Positions 32,825 through 41,517 of a stretch of DNA of 64,000 nt are shown here, piece after piece. The notes under the pieces are model-generated. The model made no database searches. It had not been told where the DNA came from and worked only from the letters and a program-made list of their open reading frames with translations. Source of the stretch: Nocardioides cavernaquae (GTDB lineage Bacteria; Actinomycetota; Actinomycetes; Propionibacteriales; Nocardioidaceae); the NCBI RefSeq assembly GCF_003600895.1, contig NZ_QYRP01000002.1, positions 2,666,001 to 2,730,000 on the forward strand, given 5' to 3'. A program made the translations under genes and the position numbers. Within the stretch, counting starts at the first letter, position 1; every line of letters starts with the position of its first letter.

Positions 32825-34909
32825 ATGACAAGCGTGAAGGACACCCCGATCGACAACACGTACAACGCCGCACACCTCCTGGTCCTCGAGGGCCTCGAGG
32901 CGGTTCGCAAGCGTCCCGGCATGTACATCGGCTCCACCGACACCCGCGGGCTGATGCACTGCGTGTGGGAGATCATCGACAACGGCGTGGACGAGGCGCT
33001 GGTCGGCGCCGCGAAGCGCATCGAGGTCACCCTGCACAAGGACGACTCCGTCGAGGTCTACGACGACGGCCGCGGCATCCCCGTGGACAAGGAGCCCAAG
33101 ACCGGGCTCCCGGGCGTCGAGGTGATCTTCACCAAGCTGCACGCCGGTGGAAAGTTCGGCGGCGGTTCGTACGCCGCGACCGGCGGCCTGCACGGCGTCG
33201 GTGCGTCCGTGGTCAACGCGCTCTCGGCCCGCCTCGACGTCGACGTCGACCGCTCGCCGTCGCAGACCGGCATGTCCTTCCGCCGCGGCCAGCCCGGTGT
33301 GTTCGCGGCCGAGGGTCCGAAGGCGACCTTCGACGCGCAGTCCGGCCTGACCCGCAAGGGCAAGCGTGTCGCCAAGGACCGGACCGGCACCCGGATCCGG
33401 TTCTGGCCGGATCGCCAGATCTTCACCAAGGACGCCGACTTCGTCTACGACGAGCTCGTCACCCGCGCCCGCCAGACGTCGTACATCGTGCCGGGGCTGG
33501 AGCTCGTCATCCGTGACGAGCGACCGGCGGAGCCGGTGACCGAGAGCTTCAAGCACGACGGTGGCATCTCGGAGTTCGCCGAGTTCCTCGCGACGGGGGA
33601 GCCGGTCACCGACGTGCTCCGCCTCCAGGGCATGGAGACGTTCACGGAGACCGTGCCGATGCTCGACGAGGCGGGTCACATGACGCCGCAGGACGTCGAG
33701 CGAGAGCTGCACGTCGACGTGGCGATGCGGTGGACCAACAGCTACGACACCGAGCTGCGCTCCTACGTCAACGTGATCGCGACGCCCAAGGGCGGCACGC
33801 ACGTCAGCGGCTTCGAGACCGCGGTGACCAAGGCGTTCAACGACGTCATGCGCGCCAGCAAGGTGCTCAAGGTCAACGACACCGACGTCGTCAAGGACGA
33901 CGTGCTCGAGGGCCTCACGGCGGTCGTGACCGTGCGCCTGGCCGAGCCCCAGTTCGAGGGGCAGACCAAGGAGATCCTCGGCACCCCGGCGGCGCGCACG
34001 ATCGTTCGTCGTGTGGTGCAGCGCGAGATGGCCGCGTTCCTGAGCTCGACCAAGGCCGCCGACAAGCGCCAGTCGAAGCTGGTGATGGAGAAGGTCGCCG
34101 GAGCGGCCAAGACCCGCATCGCGGCACGCACCCACAAGGAGACCCAGCGCCGCAAGAACGCGCTGGAGTCGTCTGCGCTGCCCGCCAAGCTGGCCGACTG
34201 CCGCAGCAGCGATCTGGACCGCACCGAGCTCTTCATCGTCGAGGGTGACTCGGCCCTCGGCACCGCGAAGCTGGCGCGCAACTCGGAGTTCCAGGCGTTG
34301 CTCCCGATCCGCGGCAAGATCCTCAACGTGCAGAAGGCGTCCGTCGCCGACATGTTGAAGAACACCGAGTGCGCCTCGATCATCCAGGTGGTCGGCGCCG
34401 GCTCGGGACGCACGTTCGAGCTCGATGCGGCCCGTTACGGCCGGATCATCTTCATGGCCGACGCCGACGCCGACGGCTCCCACATCCGGTGCCTGCTGGC
34501 GACGCTCTTCTTCAAGTACATGCCCGACCTGATCACCTCCGGTCGGGTCTACACCGCCGTGCCGCCGTTGCACCGCATCGAGATCCTCCAGCCCAAGAAG
34601 GGCCAGGACAAGTACGTCTACACGTACTCCGACGACGAGCTGCAGCGGAAGCTGGCGGAGCTGAAGAAGAAGGGCGCCCGGGTCAAGGACCCGGTGCAGC
34701 GCTACAAGGGTCTTGGCGAGATGGATGCCGACCAGCTGGCCGAGACCACCATGGACCCGCGCCACCGCACGCTGCGCCGGATCACCGTCGACGACGCCGC
34801 CAGTGCCGCCGAGGTCTTCGAGCTGTTGATGGGTTCCGAGGTGGCTCCGCGCAAGGAGTTCATCGTCCAGGGCGCCTACGACATCGACGTCGACGCCCTC
34901 GACGCGTGA
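32825..34909 (+). CDS. parE: DNA topoisomerase IV subunit B (ParE)
   Basis: 694 aa, type IIA topoisomerase ATPase subunit. GHKL ATP site: WEIIDNGVDEAL, DDGRGIPV, GGLHGVGASVVNALS. TOPRIM: IVEGDSALGTAK, LPIRGKILNVQKA and DADADGSHI. EGDSALGTAK, where GyrB has EGDSAGGSAK, and the unlinked location away from recF point to ParE, not GyrB. It decatenates replicated chromosomes with ParC, encoded about 7 kb away on the opposite strand (42238-44715). The ATG is 10 nt after a TAGATT -10-like element, giving a very short leader. Confidence 0.9.
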   Translation: MTSVKDTPIDNTYNAAHLLVLEGLEAVRKRPGMYIGSTDTRGLMHCVWEIIDNGVDEALVGAAKRIEVTLHKDDSVEVYDDGRGIPVDKEPKTGLPGVEVIFTKLHAGGKFGGGSYAATGGLHGVGASVVNALSARLDVDVDRSPSQTGMSFRRGQPGVFAAEGPKATFDAQSGLTRKGKRVAKDRTGTRIRFWPDRQIFTKDADFVYDELVTRARQTSYIVPGLELVIRDERPAEPVTESFKHDGGISEFAEFLATGEPVTDVLRLQGMETFTETVPMLDEAGHMTPQDVERELHVDVAMRWTNSYDTELRSYVNVIATPKGGTHVSGFETAVTKAFNDVMRASKVLKVNDTDVVKDDVLEGLTAVVTVRLAEPQFEGQTKEILGTPAARTIVRRVVQREMAAFLSSTKAADKRQSKLVMEKVAGAAKTRIAARTHKETQRRKNALESSALPAKLADCRSSDLDRTELFIVEGDSALGTAKLARNSEFQALLPIRGKILNVQKASVADMLKNTECASIIQVVGAGSGRTFELDAARYGRIIFMADADADGSHIRCLLATLFFKYMPDLITSGRVYTAVPPLHRIEILQPKKGQDKYVYTYSDDELQRKLAELKKKGARVKDPVQRYKGLGEMDADQLAETTMDPRHRTLRRITVDDAASAAEVFELLMGSEVAPRKEFIVQGAYDIDVDALDA

Positions 34910-35286
34910 TCGGCTCGCAGTCGGGGCCCCAGGCCCGCGCGGCCGCCGTCAAGCAGCTGAAGGCCCGTGGCGCGAAGCCACGGCGCGGTCATCTGCGCTT
35001 CGCCGTGGGCGACCTGTTCTGGTACGTCGACCCGCGACTCTCCGGCGGCTCGCTCGTGATCGAGGTCGGGTGCTGGACGCCGGAGCTGCCACCTGAGCCG
35101 GATGGTGGCGCGGTGGACTGTCCGCTGCTCGTTGATCACCCAGTGGCCGATCCGGTCGCCGGCGTCGATCGCCTGGTCGACCTGTTGAGCGCGATCGGCG
35201 ACCTCGCCACGCTCGGCGACCGGCTCGCGGACCTGCCGGGCGCACTCGTCGACAAGTCGCTGCGCGAGCTGATCGCGGGCGGCTGA
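34906..35286 (+). CDS. Hypothetical protein coupled to parE (126 aa)
   Basis: 126-aa soluble protein beginning with GTG in a GTGA overlap with the parE stop. It starts VIGSQSGPQARAAAVKQLKA, continues LRFAVGDLFWYVDPRLSGG and EVGCWTPELPPEPDGG, and ends LVDKSLRELIAGG. The first 30 residues are strongly basic. No family recognised; the tight coupling to parE suggests co-expression, not necessarily related function. Confidence 0.6.
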   Translation: MIGSQSGPQARAAAVKQLKARGAKPRRGHLRFAVGDLFWYVDPRLSGGSLVIEVGCWTPELPPEPDGGAVDCPLLVDHPVADPVAGVDRLVDLLSAIGDLATLGDRLADLPGALVDKSLRELIAGG

Positions 35287-35289
35287 CGC

Positions 35290-35295
35290 TACGGT
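35290..35295 (+). promoter_or_regulatory. -10 element of thioesterase gene (leaderless start)
   Basis: TACGGT (TANNNT) ends 6 nt before the GTG at 35302, selecting GTG over the in-frame ATG at 35308. Confidence 0.45.
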
Positions 35296-35301
35296 TCCCG
35301 G

Positions 35302-35757
35302 GTGACCATGATCGCGATCCAGGACCGGCTCTTCCCCCACATGCGGTGCTTCGGGTGCGGCCCGGACAACGCGGAGGGGCTCCGGCTCAAGAGCTTTCCG
35401 GACGGTCCGCGGCGGGCGGTGGCGGAGTTCCTGCCGTGGCCTGCCCATGACAACGGGCTCGGCTACCTCAATGGCGGGATCATCGCGACGGTCCTGGACT
35501 GCCACAGTGCCGCGGCGGTCATGCAGCACGCCGACGAGCAGGGCTGGGGCCCCTTGCCCGGGGCCGCGCTGGCCTATGTGACGGCAGGGCTCGACCTGTC
35601 CTATCGGCGGCCAGCCCCACTGCACGACCCGGTCTCGCTGGTCGCTGAGGTGCAGGAGGCGTCGGAGGATGCGATCACGTGCGCTGTCCGCCTCGAGTAC
35701 GACGGCAAGGTCCGGGCCGAGGCGACCGCGCTGTGGAAGCGGTGGCGCGCCCGCTGA
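35302..35757 (+). CDS. PaaI-family hotdog thioesterase
   Basis: 151 aa. N-terminal CFGCGPDNAEGLRL is the mark of a PaaI-type subfamily; LNGGIIATVLDCHSAAAVM carries the active-site helix; AYVTAGLDLSYRRPAPLHDPV and RAEATALWKRW complete the hotdog fold. Acyl-CoA hydrolase of unknown specificity. Starts 15 nt after the previous gene but has its own -10-like hexamer. Confidence 0.85.
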   Translation: MTMIAIQDRLFPHMRCFGCGPDNAEGLRLKSFPDGPRRAVAEFLPWPAHDNGLGYLNGGIIATVLDCHSAAAVMQHADEQGWGPLPGAALAYVTAGLDLSYRRPAPLHDPVSLVAEVQEASEDAITCAVRLEYDGKVRAEATALWKRWRAR

Positions 35758-35851
35758 TCGTGACGGGCGTCGGTGCTCGCTGGTCTGGACCAACCCCAGC
35801 GGCAACCCCGTGCTGGCAGTCCCCGGGCGCGATGGCCCATCAGGTCGGTGT

Positions 35852-35865
35852 CCCGACCGGTCGGG
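35852..35865. promoter_or_regulatory. 14-bp palindrome CCCGACCGGTCGGG
   Basis: Perfect palindrome 50 bp upstream of the choice-of-anchor gene start and about 95 bp after the thioesterase stop. Candidate operator, regulator unknown. Confidence 0.35.
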
Positions 35866-35914
35866 CGTGCCAGATTCGGTCGAGGGAGGGATCAAACCGA
35901 CGGAGTGATCCCCA

Positions 35915-37051
35915 ATGGCTTCAAGAACTCGACCTGCACACCGGCGTCTCTGGGGGATCGGGCTCACCGCCGTCCTCATGGCTGCACTGACGCTCACCCC
36001 ATCAGCGAACGCGGGCAAGCCACCCGCACCGACGCTCTCCGGACAGGCGAGCTCCTACAGCGGTGACGCAGCGGTCATCGACATCGACGCGACGCTGCTC
36101 GGCACCCTCGTGGCCGGCGTACACCTGGTCGACGCGGGACCTCTCGCCGCCTCCGGTGGATCAGATGCCGAGGAGCTGCTGCACCTGAGCAGCCCGGCCC
36201 CGATCGCACTCGACGCCAGCGTCGCGCTGGCCACCACCCTCGGCTCCGGACAACTCGCCACGTCGTTCGCGTCAGTCGCTGCGTTGTCCCTGGGTGTCGA
36301 CGCCGGCCTGGCCAGCGTCGCCGACGTCAGCGCGGGGGTGCTCCAGGCGACTACACGTGCGGAGTGCGTCAACGGCTCCGCATCGCTCTCCGGCAGCGCC
36401 AGCCTCGCCAACGCATCGATCAGCGTCCTCGGTGGTCCTGCGATCGTGCTGCCGGTCAACCCGGCACCCAACACCACGATCAACGTGGGTGGGCTGGCGT
36501 CCCTGACGCTCAACGAGCAGATCGTCACGCCCGGCGCGATCACGGTGAACGCCCTGCACCTGACGGTGAACGTGCCTGGGGTGGCGGCGGTCGACGTGAT
36601 CATCTCGCACGCCCACTCCGACATCGCCTGCAACGGGACCCAGCCGCCCGCCTGCTCCGTCAAGGACTTCGTGACTGGTGGCGGGTACGTCGTCAGGGAC
36701 GGCCGCCGGGTCAGCTTCTCCGTGCACGGTGGCCTCGACAAGACCGGAGCCTTCCGTCCTTCAGGCGTCAACGTGGTGGACCACGGGACCGGTCAGCACA
36801 TCCAGTCGAAGGGGATCGACGCCTACGGCGATCCGTCGCCGACCAGCACCAAGCGGGTTCTCCATTTCCCGAATGGCAACTGGACCGTCTCGGTCGCGGA
36901 CAACGGCGAGCCGGGAAGCGCGGACACGTTCCAGATCGCCGGGCCGGGCTACACCGCCGGAAGCACCACGAGCGCGATCGCTGGCGGGAACATCCAGCTC
37001 CACCTGCCGAAGGGATGTGGAGACGCGAAGCCCCCGAAGGGCCGCAGGTAG
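35915..37051 (+). CDS. Secreted choice-of-anchor P family protein
   Basis: 378 aa with a signal peptide (MASRTRPAHRRLWGIG, then a hydrophobic core ending SANAG). The central region has Ala/Ser/Gly-rich beta repeats (STPs such as ASLSGSASLANASISVLGG) and ITVNALHLTVNVPGVAAVDVIISHAHSDIAC, typical of choice-of-anchor P proteins. The C-terminal domain begins KDFVTGGGYVV and includes FSVHGGLDKTGAF, matching the domain that follows that module in other actinobacterial exoproteins. No LPxTG or membrane anchor. CGGAG lies 9 nt before the ATG. Confidence 0.8.
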   Translation: MASRTRPAHRRLWGIGLTAVLMAALTLTPSANAGKPPAPTLSGQASSYSGDAAVIDIDATLLGTLVAGVHLVDAGPLAASGGSDAEELLHLSSPAPIALDASVALATTLGSGQLATSFASVAALSLGVDAGLASVADVSAGVLQATTRAECVNGSASLSGSASLANASISVLGGPAIVLPVNPAPNTTINVGGLASLTLNEQIVTPGAITVNALHLTVNVPGVAAVDVIISHAHSDIACNGTQPPACSVKDFVTGGGYVVRDGRRVSFSVHGGLDKTGAFRPSGVNVVDHGTGQHIQSKGIDAYGDPSPTSTKRVLHFPNGNWTVSVADNGEPGSADTFQIAGPGYTAGSTTSAIAGGNIQLHLPKGCGDAKPPKGRR

Positions 37052-37061
37052 CGGCCACCGT

Positions 37062-37090
37062 CGGGCGTAGCTGCGGGCCAGCTACGCCCG
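37062..37090 (+). terminator. Terminator after the choice-of-anchor gene
   Basis: 11-bp perfect stem (cgggcgtagct and its complement) with a 7-nt loop, 10 nt after the stop codon at 37051 and 31 nt before purT. Confidence 0.8.
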
Positions 37091-37120
37091 CCGGTCGTCG
37101 GGTGCTGCCAGAATCTGCCC

Positions 37121-38308
37121 ATGACGACCCTCGGCACTCCGCTCTCTCCCGCTGCGACGAAGGCGCTGCTGCTCGGCAGCGGTGAGCTCGGCAAGGAGGT
37201 CGTGATCGAGCTCCAGCGCCTCGGCGTCGAGACCATCGCCGTCGACAGGTACGCCGATGCGCCGGCCATGCAGGTCGCACACCGGTCGCATGTGATCGAC
37301 ATGCAGGACCCCGTGGCCCTGCGGGCGCTGCTGGAGTCTGAAGCGCCGGACCTGGTGATTCCCGAGATCGAGGCGATCGCGACCGAGGTCCTGGCCGACT
37401 TCGAGGACCGGCTCCGCGTCGTGCCCACTGCACGGGCGACAGTGCTCACGATGAACCGCGAGGGCATCCGCCGCCTCGCTGCCGAGGAGCTCGGCCTGGC
37501 CGCGTCGCCGTACGCGTTCGTGGAGACGTTCGCCGAGTTTGCCGAGGCAGCGGACAAGCTTGGTTGGCCGGTCGTCATCAAGCCGGTCATGTCGTCCTCC
37601 GGCAAGGGCCAGTCGCTCGTCCGCACCGCCGCCGACCTCGGGGCTGCGTGGGAGTTCGCGCAGACCGGCGGCAGGGGATCGCAGACCACCCGCTGCATCG
37701 TCGAGGGCTTCATCGACTTCGACACCGAGATCACGCTGCTGACCGTTCGCCACGTCGACGGGACGCTCTTCCTCGACCCGGTGTTCCACCGCCAGGTCGA
37801 CGGTGACTACGCCGAGTCGTGGCAGGAGTCAGCAGGCACGGAGTGGCCGTGGCTGCCGGCGGCGCAGGAGTGCGCGCGTGCGGTCACCGATGCCCTCGGC
37901 GGGTGGGGCCTGTTCGGCGTCGAGCTCTTCATCCGCGGCGACGAGGTGATCTTCTCCGAGGTCTCGCCGCGTCCGCACGACACCGGCCTCGTGACGCTGG
38001 TCAGCCAGGACATCAGCGAGTTCGGGCTGCATGCGCGCGCTGTCCTCGGGTTGCCGGTCGCTGTCACGCGGTGGCCGGGCGGTGCCGCCAGCTGGCCGGT
38101 CAAGGTGCACGGCTCGGGCGTGCCCTCGTTCGCCGGCGTGCCCGCGGCGTACGAGGTGGATCCGAGCGTCCAGGTGCGGCTCTTCGGCAAGCCGCGCGTC
38201 GACGGTGAGCGGCGCGTTGCGGTGACGATGGCGCGTGGTGCCGACGCCGATGCCGCCCGCGCACTCGCGAAGGCCGCCGCCGACGCGATCACGGTCGCCC
38301 TCGCCTGA
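37121..38308 (+). CDS. purT: Formate-dependent phosphoribosylglycinamide formyltransferase
   Basis: 395-aa ATP-grasp enzyme that makes formyl-GAR from GAR, formate and ATP in purine synthesis. N-terminal [30 protein letters not shown], then [15 protein letters not shown] and the metal-binding [20 protein letters not shown] are characteristic. C-terminal domain contains [20 protein letters not shown] lies 6 nt upstream of the ATG, suggesting a leaderless transcript. Confidence 0.95.
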   Translation: MTTLGTPLSPAATKALLLGSGELGKEVVIELQRLGVETIAVDRYADAPAMQVAHRSHVIDMQDPVALRALLESEAPDLVIPEIEAIATEVLADFEDRLRVVPTARATVLTMNREGIRRLAAEELGLAASPYAFVETFAEFAEAADKLGWPVVIKPVMSSSGKGQSLVRTAADLGAAWEFAQTGGRGSQTTRCIVEGFIDFDTEITLLTVRHVDGTLFLDPVFHRQVDGDYAESWQESAGTEWPWLPAAQECARAVTDALGGWGLFGVELFIRGDEVIFSEVSPRPHDTGLVTLVSQDISEFGLHARAVLGLPVAVTRWPGGAASWPVKVHGSGVPSFAGVPAAYEVDPSVQVRLFGKPRVDGERRVAVTMARGADADAARALAKAAADAITVALA

Positions 38309-38357
38309 TCCCCGACCGTCAGGGTCAGGGCATGGATGGAGCCGTGTTCGTGGCCCG

Positions 38358-38852
38358 TCAGAACTTCTGCTGGATCAGTCCGGTGTCGACGTAGTACATG
38401 AAGCCACCGACCTTCGTGGTCTTCGGGATCAGCGGGTGCGACCGGACCTTCTGGACGTCCTCCTGGAGCGCGGCGATCTGGTCTGCGACCACGTGGAAGG
38501 GCTGCCAGGATGCGTCGACCCCCGCGGACTTGCCGACCTTGACCCGCAGGTCCTGCTCGGTGAACTTGGCCATCGCGCAGCTCGTGTGCGGGATGATCAA
38601 GATCCGGTCGACCTCGAGCAGGTGGGTGGCAAGCACGAGGGCCTCGAGAGCGGGGTCGTAGACGCGGCCCCCGGGGTTGCGGAAGATCTTGGCATCGCCC
38701 GGCTCGAGGCCCAGCATGCGCAGCGGGTCGATGCGCGAGTCCATGCACGTCACGATGGCCACCCCGGCGTGCGCGATGCCATCGAAACCGGCAAGCGCGA
38801 AGTCGGCGGAGTACTCCTTGTTGGCAGCGAGAAGATCGTCGAAGTCACCCAT
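38358..38852 (-). CDS. Beta-class carbonic anhydrase
   Basis: 164 aa, similar to the short mycobacterial Rv1284-type beta carbonic anhydrases. Zinc ligands and the catalytic dyad are visible: Cys36 and Asp38/Arg40 in CMDSR, His89 and Cys92 in HTSC. FRNPGGRV contains the conserved Gly-rich turn. It interconverts CO2 and bicarbonate. The ATG at 38852 (MGDFDDLLAANKEY) is preferred over an upstream start: TACCTT (38860-38865) lies 7 nt before it. The upstream extension is arginine-rich and unlike the family. Confidence 0.9.
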   Translation of the reverse strand: MGDFDDLLAANKEYSADFALAGFDGIAHAGVAIVTCMDSRIDPLRMLGLEPGDAKIFRNPGGRVYDPALEALVLATHLLEVDRILIIPHTSCAMAKFTEQDLRVKVGKSAGVDASWQPFHVVADQIAALQEDVQKVRSHPLIPKTTKVGGFMYYVDTGLIQQKF

Positions 38853-38859
38853 GGGACGA

Positions 38860-38865
38860 AAGGTA
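38860..38865 (-). promoter_or_regulatory. -10 element of the carbonic anhydrase gene (leaderless start)
   Basis: TACCTT on the minus strand, 7 nt before the ATG, fits TANNNT and supports the shorter start. Confidence 0.4.
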
Positions 38866-38968
38866 GCGGAGCGTGGATTTCGGCCGCATTGCGTCGCCCG
38901 CACATTGGTACGTCGACATGCGCACTTGAAGAGCACTTCAGATCACCGGCAACTGGGTGGGCGGCCGC

Positions 38969-38974
38969 TAGCGT
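38969..38974 (+). promoter_or_regulatory. -10 element of the esterase gene (leaderless start)
   Basis: TAGCGT ends 6 nt before the ATG at 38981, so transcription should start at the ATG; no Shine-Dalgarno is present. Confidence 0.5.
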
Positions 38975-38980
38975 CTGGGT

Positions 38981-39826
38981 ATGGGGATCACGCGTCGCGG
39001 GCTGCTGACCGGAGCACTGGGCGGTGCTGCCACGCTCGCCGGCGCCGGAGCCCTGGTCGACGTGGACGTCCTTCCCGGCCGTGTCGCCTTCCGACGCGAG
39101 CTCGGTCTCAACGGAGACGCGGGCCTGATCCCTGACATCGAGCCCGGCGAGGTCGAGCACGGCACGCTGGCCGGGGCCGACTGGTGGATCGCCCGTCCGC
39201 CGGGTGCGACGGGCACGCTCCCCGTTGTGGTCGCGCTGCACGGAGCTCACAGCTCGGCGGAGGACTGGCTGCGCACGATGGGTCTCGACCGCTTCCTTGC
39301 CGCGTCAGGTGCGTCGTTCGCGCTGGCCGGCATCGACGGCGGCACGAAGGGCTACTGGCACCCGCGCGACGACGGTCATGACCCGCGCGCACTCGTCCTT
39401 GACCACTTCCTGCCGCTGCTCGCGAGCCACGGACTGGAGGCAGAGAGCCCGGGCCTGCTGGGCTGGTCGATGGGCGGCTATGGCGCGCTGCTGTTCGCCA
39501 GCGAGCTCGACCGCAAGGTGCCGGTCGTCGCGACCAGCCCCGCCCTCTGGAACTCGTACGACGCGACGGTCGCGGGTGCCTATGACAGTCGCGCAGACTT
39601 CGAGCGCTGGCGCATCCTCGGCGACGGCACCCGCCTCGATGCGCTGCGGAAGCTGGAGATCCGGGTCGACTGCGGCCGCGGCGACCCGTTCCTCGGCGGG
39701 GTGAAGGACCTGCGGGACGAGCTGCCCGATGCGGAGGTCCACCTCGCCGCGGGCGCGCACGACGCGGCGTACTGGACGAGGGTGCTGCCGGCTCAGCTGG
39801 CCTGGCTCGGCTCCCGGATGGACTGA
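38981..39826 (+). CDS. Exported alpha/beta hydrolase (putative esterase)
   Basis: 281 aa. The N-terminus MGITRRGLLTGALGGAA is a Tat-type signal (twin Arg, RRGLL), so the enzyme probably folds in the cytoplasm and is exported. Alpha/beta hydrolase core: VALHGAHSSAEDW, nucleophile GWSMGGYG (Ser163), DCGRGDPFLGG with the acid, and AGAHDAAYW with the catalytic His. It resembles the esterase D/antigen 85-like group. Its 3' end overlaps the opposing MFS gene by 34 bp. Confidence 0.82.
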   Translation: MGITRRGLLTGALGGAATLAGAGALVDVDVLPGRVAFRRELGLNGDAGLIPDIEPGEVEHGTLAGADWWIARPPGATGTLPVVVALHGAHSSAEDWLRTMGLDRFLAASGASFALAGIDGGTKGYWHPRDDGHDPRALVLDHFLPLLASHGLEAESPGLLGWSMGGYGALLFASELDRKVPVVATSPALWNSYDATVAGAYDSRADFERWRILGDGTRLDALRKLEIRVDCGRGDPFLGGVKDLRDELPDAEVHLAAGAHDAAYWTRVLPAQLAWLGSRMD

Positions 39827-41517
39827 CGACCGCCGAGCAGGACCAGCGCCAGGACGCCGGCGATCGCTGCGCAACCGGCGGCACCCAGGAAGACCACGTG
39901 CTCCTGGATCAGGGCCGCGTCCTCAGGCGTCCTGCCGGTGGCCAGCGCCGCGTGGAAGCGGCGCAGGCCGATGGTGGTCAGTGCCGAGATGCCCACCAGC
40001 ATGCCGATCATCCGCGCCACGACGACGAGCGCAGTGGCGACCCCGTGCACCGCCGCGTCGGTGTGGGCGAGCAGGGCAGCGTTGACCGGAGCCAGCGCAA
40101 GGCCGAACCCGAAGCCGCACAGGAGCAGGACCAGCGTGCTCGAAGGGTGTGTCAGCGATCCCTCGTCCCAGCGGGACATCGCCAGGAAGCCGAGCGCAGC
40201 GCACGCCATGCCGAGCGCGGCGACCGGCCCGGGGGAGTAGCGCCGGGTGAGCTGGCCTCCGACCACGGCGCCGACGGGCAGCGCCACCAGGAACCGGACG
40301 AGCACGAGGGCGGCCATCAGCTGGGAGTCGGGGTAGAGAGTCGTGCGGGCGTAGATCGGGATGTCGACGAGCGCGGCGATCAGCGCGGCACCTGTGAGCA
40401 GGCTGACCAGGAGCGCGCCCCAGGCCGGTCGCTCGCGCAGGGCAGCACGGGGGATGAGTGGGGCGCTGGCACTGCGGAGGTGGAGGACGAGGGCGATGGA
40501 CGCGGCGAGGGAGCCGAGGAGGTACCACCGGCCCTGTGGTGCGAACACCTGGACCTCGGGATCGGCTGTCGCGAAGGCGAGCACGATGCCCCCGAGCGCG
40601 ATGGCCAGCAGCGTGGCGCCGGGGAGGTCGGCCTGGCGGAGCGCCCCGAGCCAGCTGCGCAGGTCGACGAGCGGTCGGCGGGCCAGGAAGCAGCGGGCGA
40701 CGAGCACGGCCACCGCGCCGATCACCGTGACGCCGAGCGGGGTGAGCCAGCGCCCGTCTCCGGCGTACGGGATGAAGAGCTGGCCCCAGGTCAGGTCCTG
40801 CTGGATGCGTGCGGGCCGCAACGCCAGGACGACGTACGCCGCGACGGCGACGCCGAGGGCGAGGAGGGCGAGGGGATCGGGCCAGAGCCGACCTCTCGGG
40901 GCGCCAGACCTGACCTCTCGGCGCGCCAGTTCTGGCCTTTCGGCGGGTGCGGTGCGGGTGACGAGGAGGAGGGTGAGCGCCAGCAGGACGGCGACCACCA
41001 GGTTGACCATGAAGATCGCCTGCCACACGGTCAGTGCGAGGACGAGGGCACCGAAGAGGGGACCCAGGACGCTGCCGATCTCCTGGACAGCCGAGACGAC
41101 GCCGAGGGGGACCGCGCGACGGGGAGCCGGGTAGAGGTCGGCGACGAGGGCGAGGGTGGCCGGGACGAGCCCGCCGCCACCGACTCCCTGGAGGAACCTG
41201 CCCGTGACCATCGAGCCCAGGTCCCACGAGAACGCGGTGACGAAGGACCCGATCGCGAAGACCACCAGGGACATGACCAGGACCGGCACCCGGCCGCGGA
41301 GGTCAGCGATGCGGCCGATCAGCGGCAGCATCGCGATGTAGCCGAGCAGGAATCCGGAGATGATCGGCGCAGCCCGTTGCAGGTCGCTGATCGGCACACC
41401 GGCGGTGGCCATCATGTCCGGCAGCGCGAGCACGACGACGTAGGTGTCGGCGGCTGCGAAGGCCACGGCGATCGACGCCAGCGCGAGCAGGGCGCCAGGT
41501 CGCCGCGACAGGGTCAC
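39793..41517 (-). CDS. MFS transporter related to mycobacterial P55 (Rv1410c)
   Basis: 574-aa major facilitator with about 14 membrane helices. The N-terminal VAFAAADTYVVVLALPDMM, GRIADLRGRVPVL (MFS motif A) and GRFLQGVGGGGLVPATLALV (motif C-like) define the DHA2-type fold. It lies directly downstream of, and overlaps by 4 nt (GTGA), an LprG-type lipoprotein gene. The lprG-P55 pair in mycobacteria exports triacylglycerides and other lipids, so lipid transport is a reasonable inference. GTG start with an upstream overlapping stop. Confidence 0.88.
   Translation of the reverse strand: MTLSRRPGALLALASIAVAFAAADTYVVVLALPDMMATAGVPISDLQRAAPIISGFLLGYIAMLPLIGRIADLRGRVPVLVMSLVVFAIGSFVTAFSWDLGSMVTGRFLQGVGGGGLVPATLALVADLYPAPRRAVPLGVVSAVQEIGSVLGPLFGALVLALTVWQAIFMVNLVVAVLLALTLLLVTRTAPAERPELARREVRSGAPRGRLWPDPLALLALGVAVAAYVVLALRPARIQQDLTWGQLFIPYAGDGRWLTPLGVTVIGAVAVLVARCFLARRPLVDLRSWLGALRQADLPGATLLAIALGGIVLAFATADPEVQVFAPQGRWYLLGSLAASIALVLHLRSASAPLIPRAALRERPAWGALLVSLLTGAALIAALVDIPIYARTTLYPDSQLMAALVLVRFLVALPVGAVVGGQLTRRYSPGPVAALGMACAALGFLAMSRWDEGSLTHPSSTLVLLLCGFGFGLALAPVNAALLAHTDAAVHGVATALVVVARMIGMLVGISALTTIGLRRFHAALATGRTPEDAALIQEHVVFLGAAGCAAIAGVLALVLLGGRQSIREPSQAS

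Noticed and set aside
32480..34765. Long minus-strand frame opposite parE
   Set aside because: Shadow of parE; composition reflects reversed codons.
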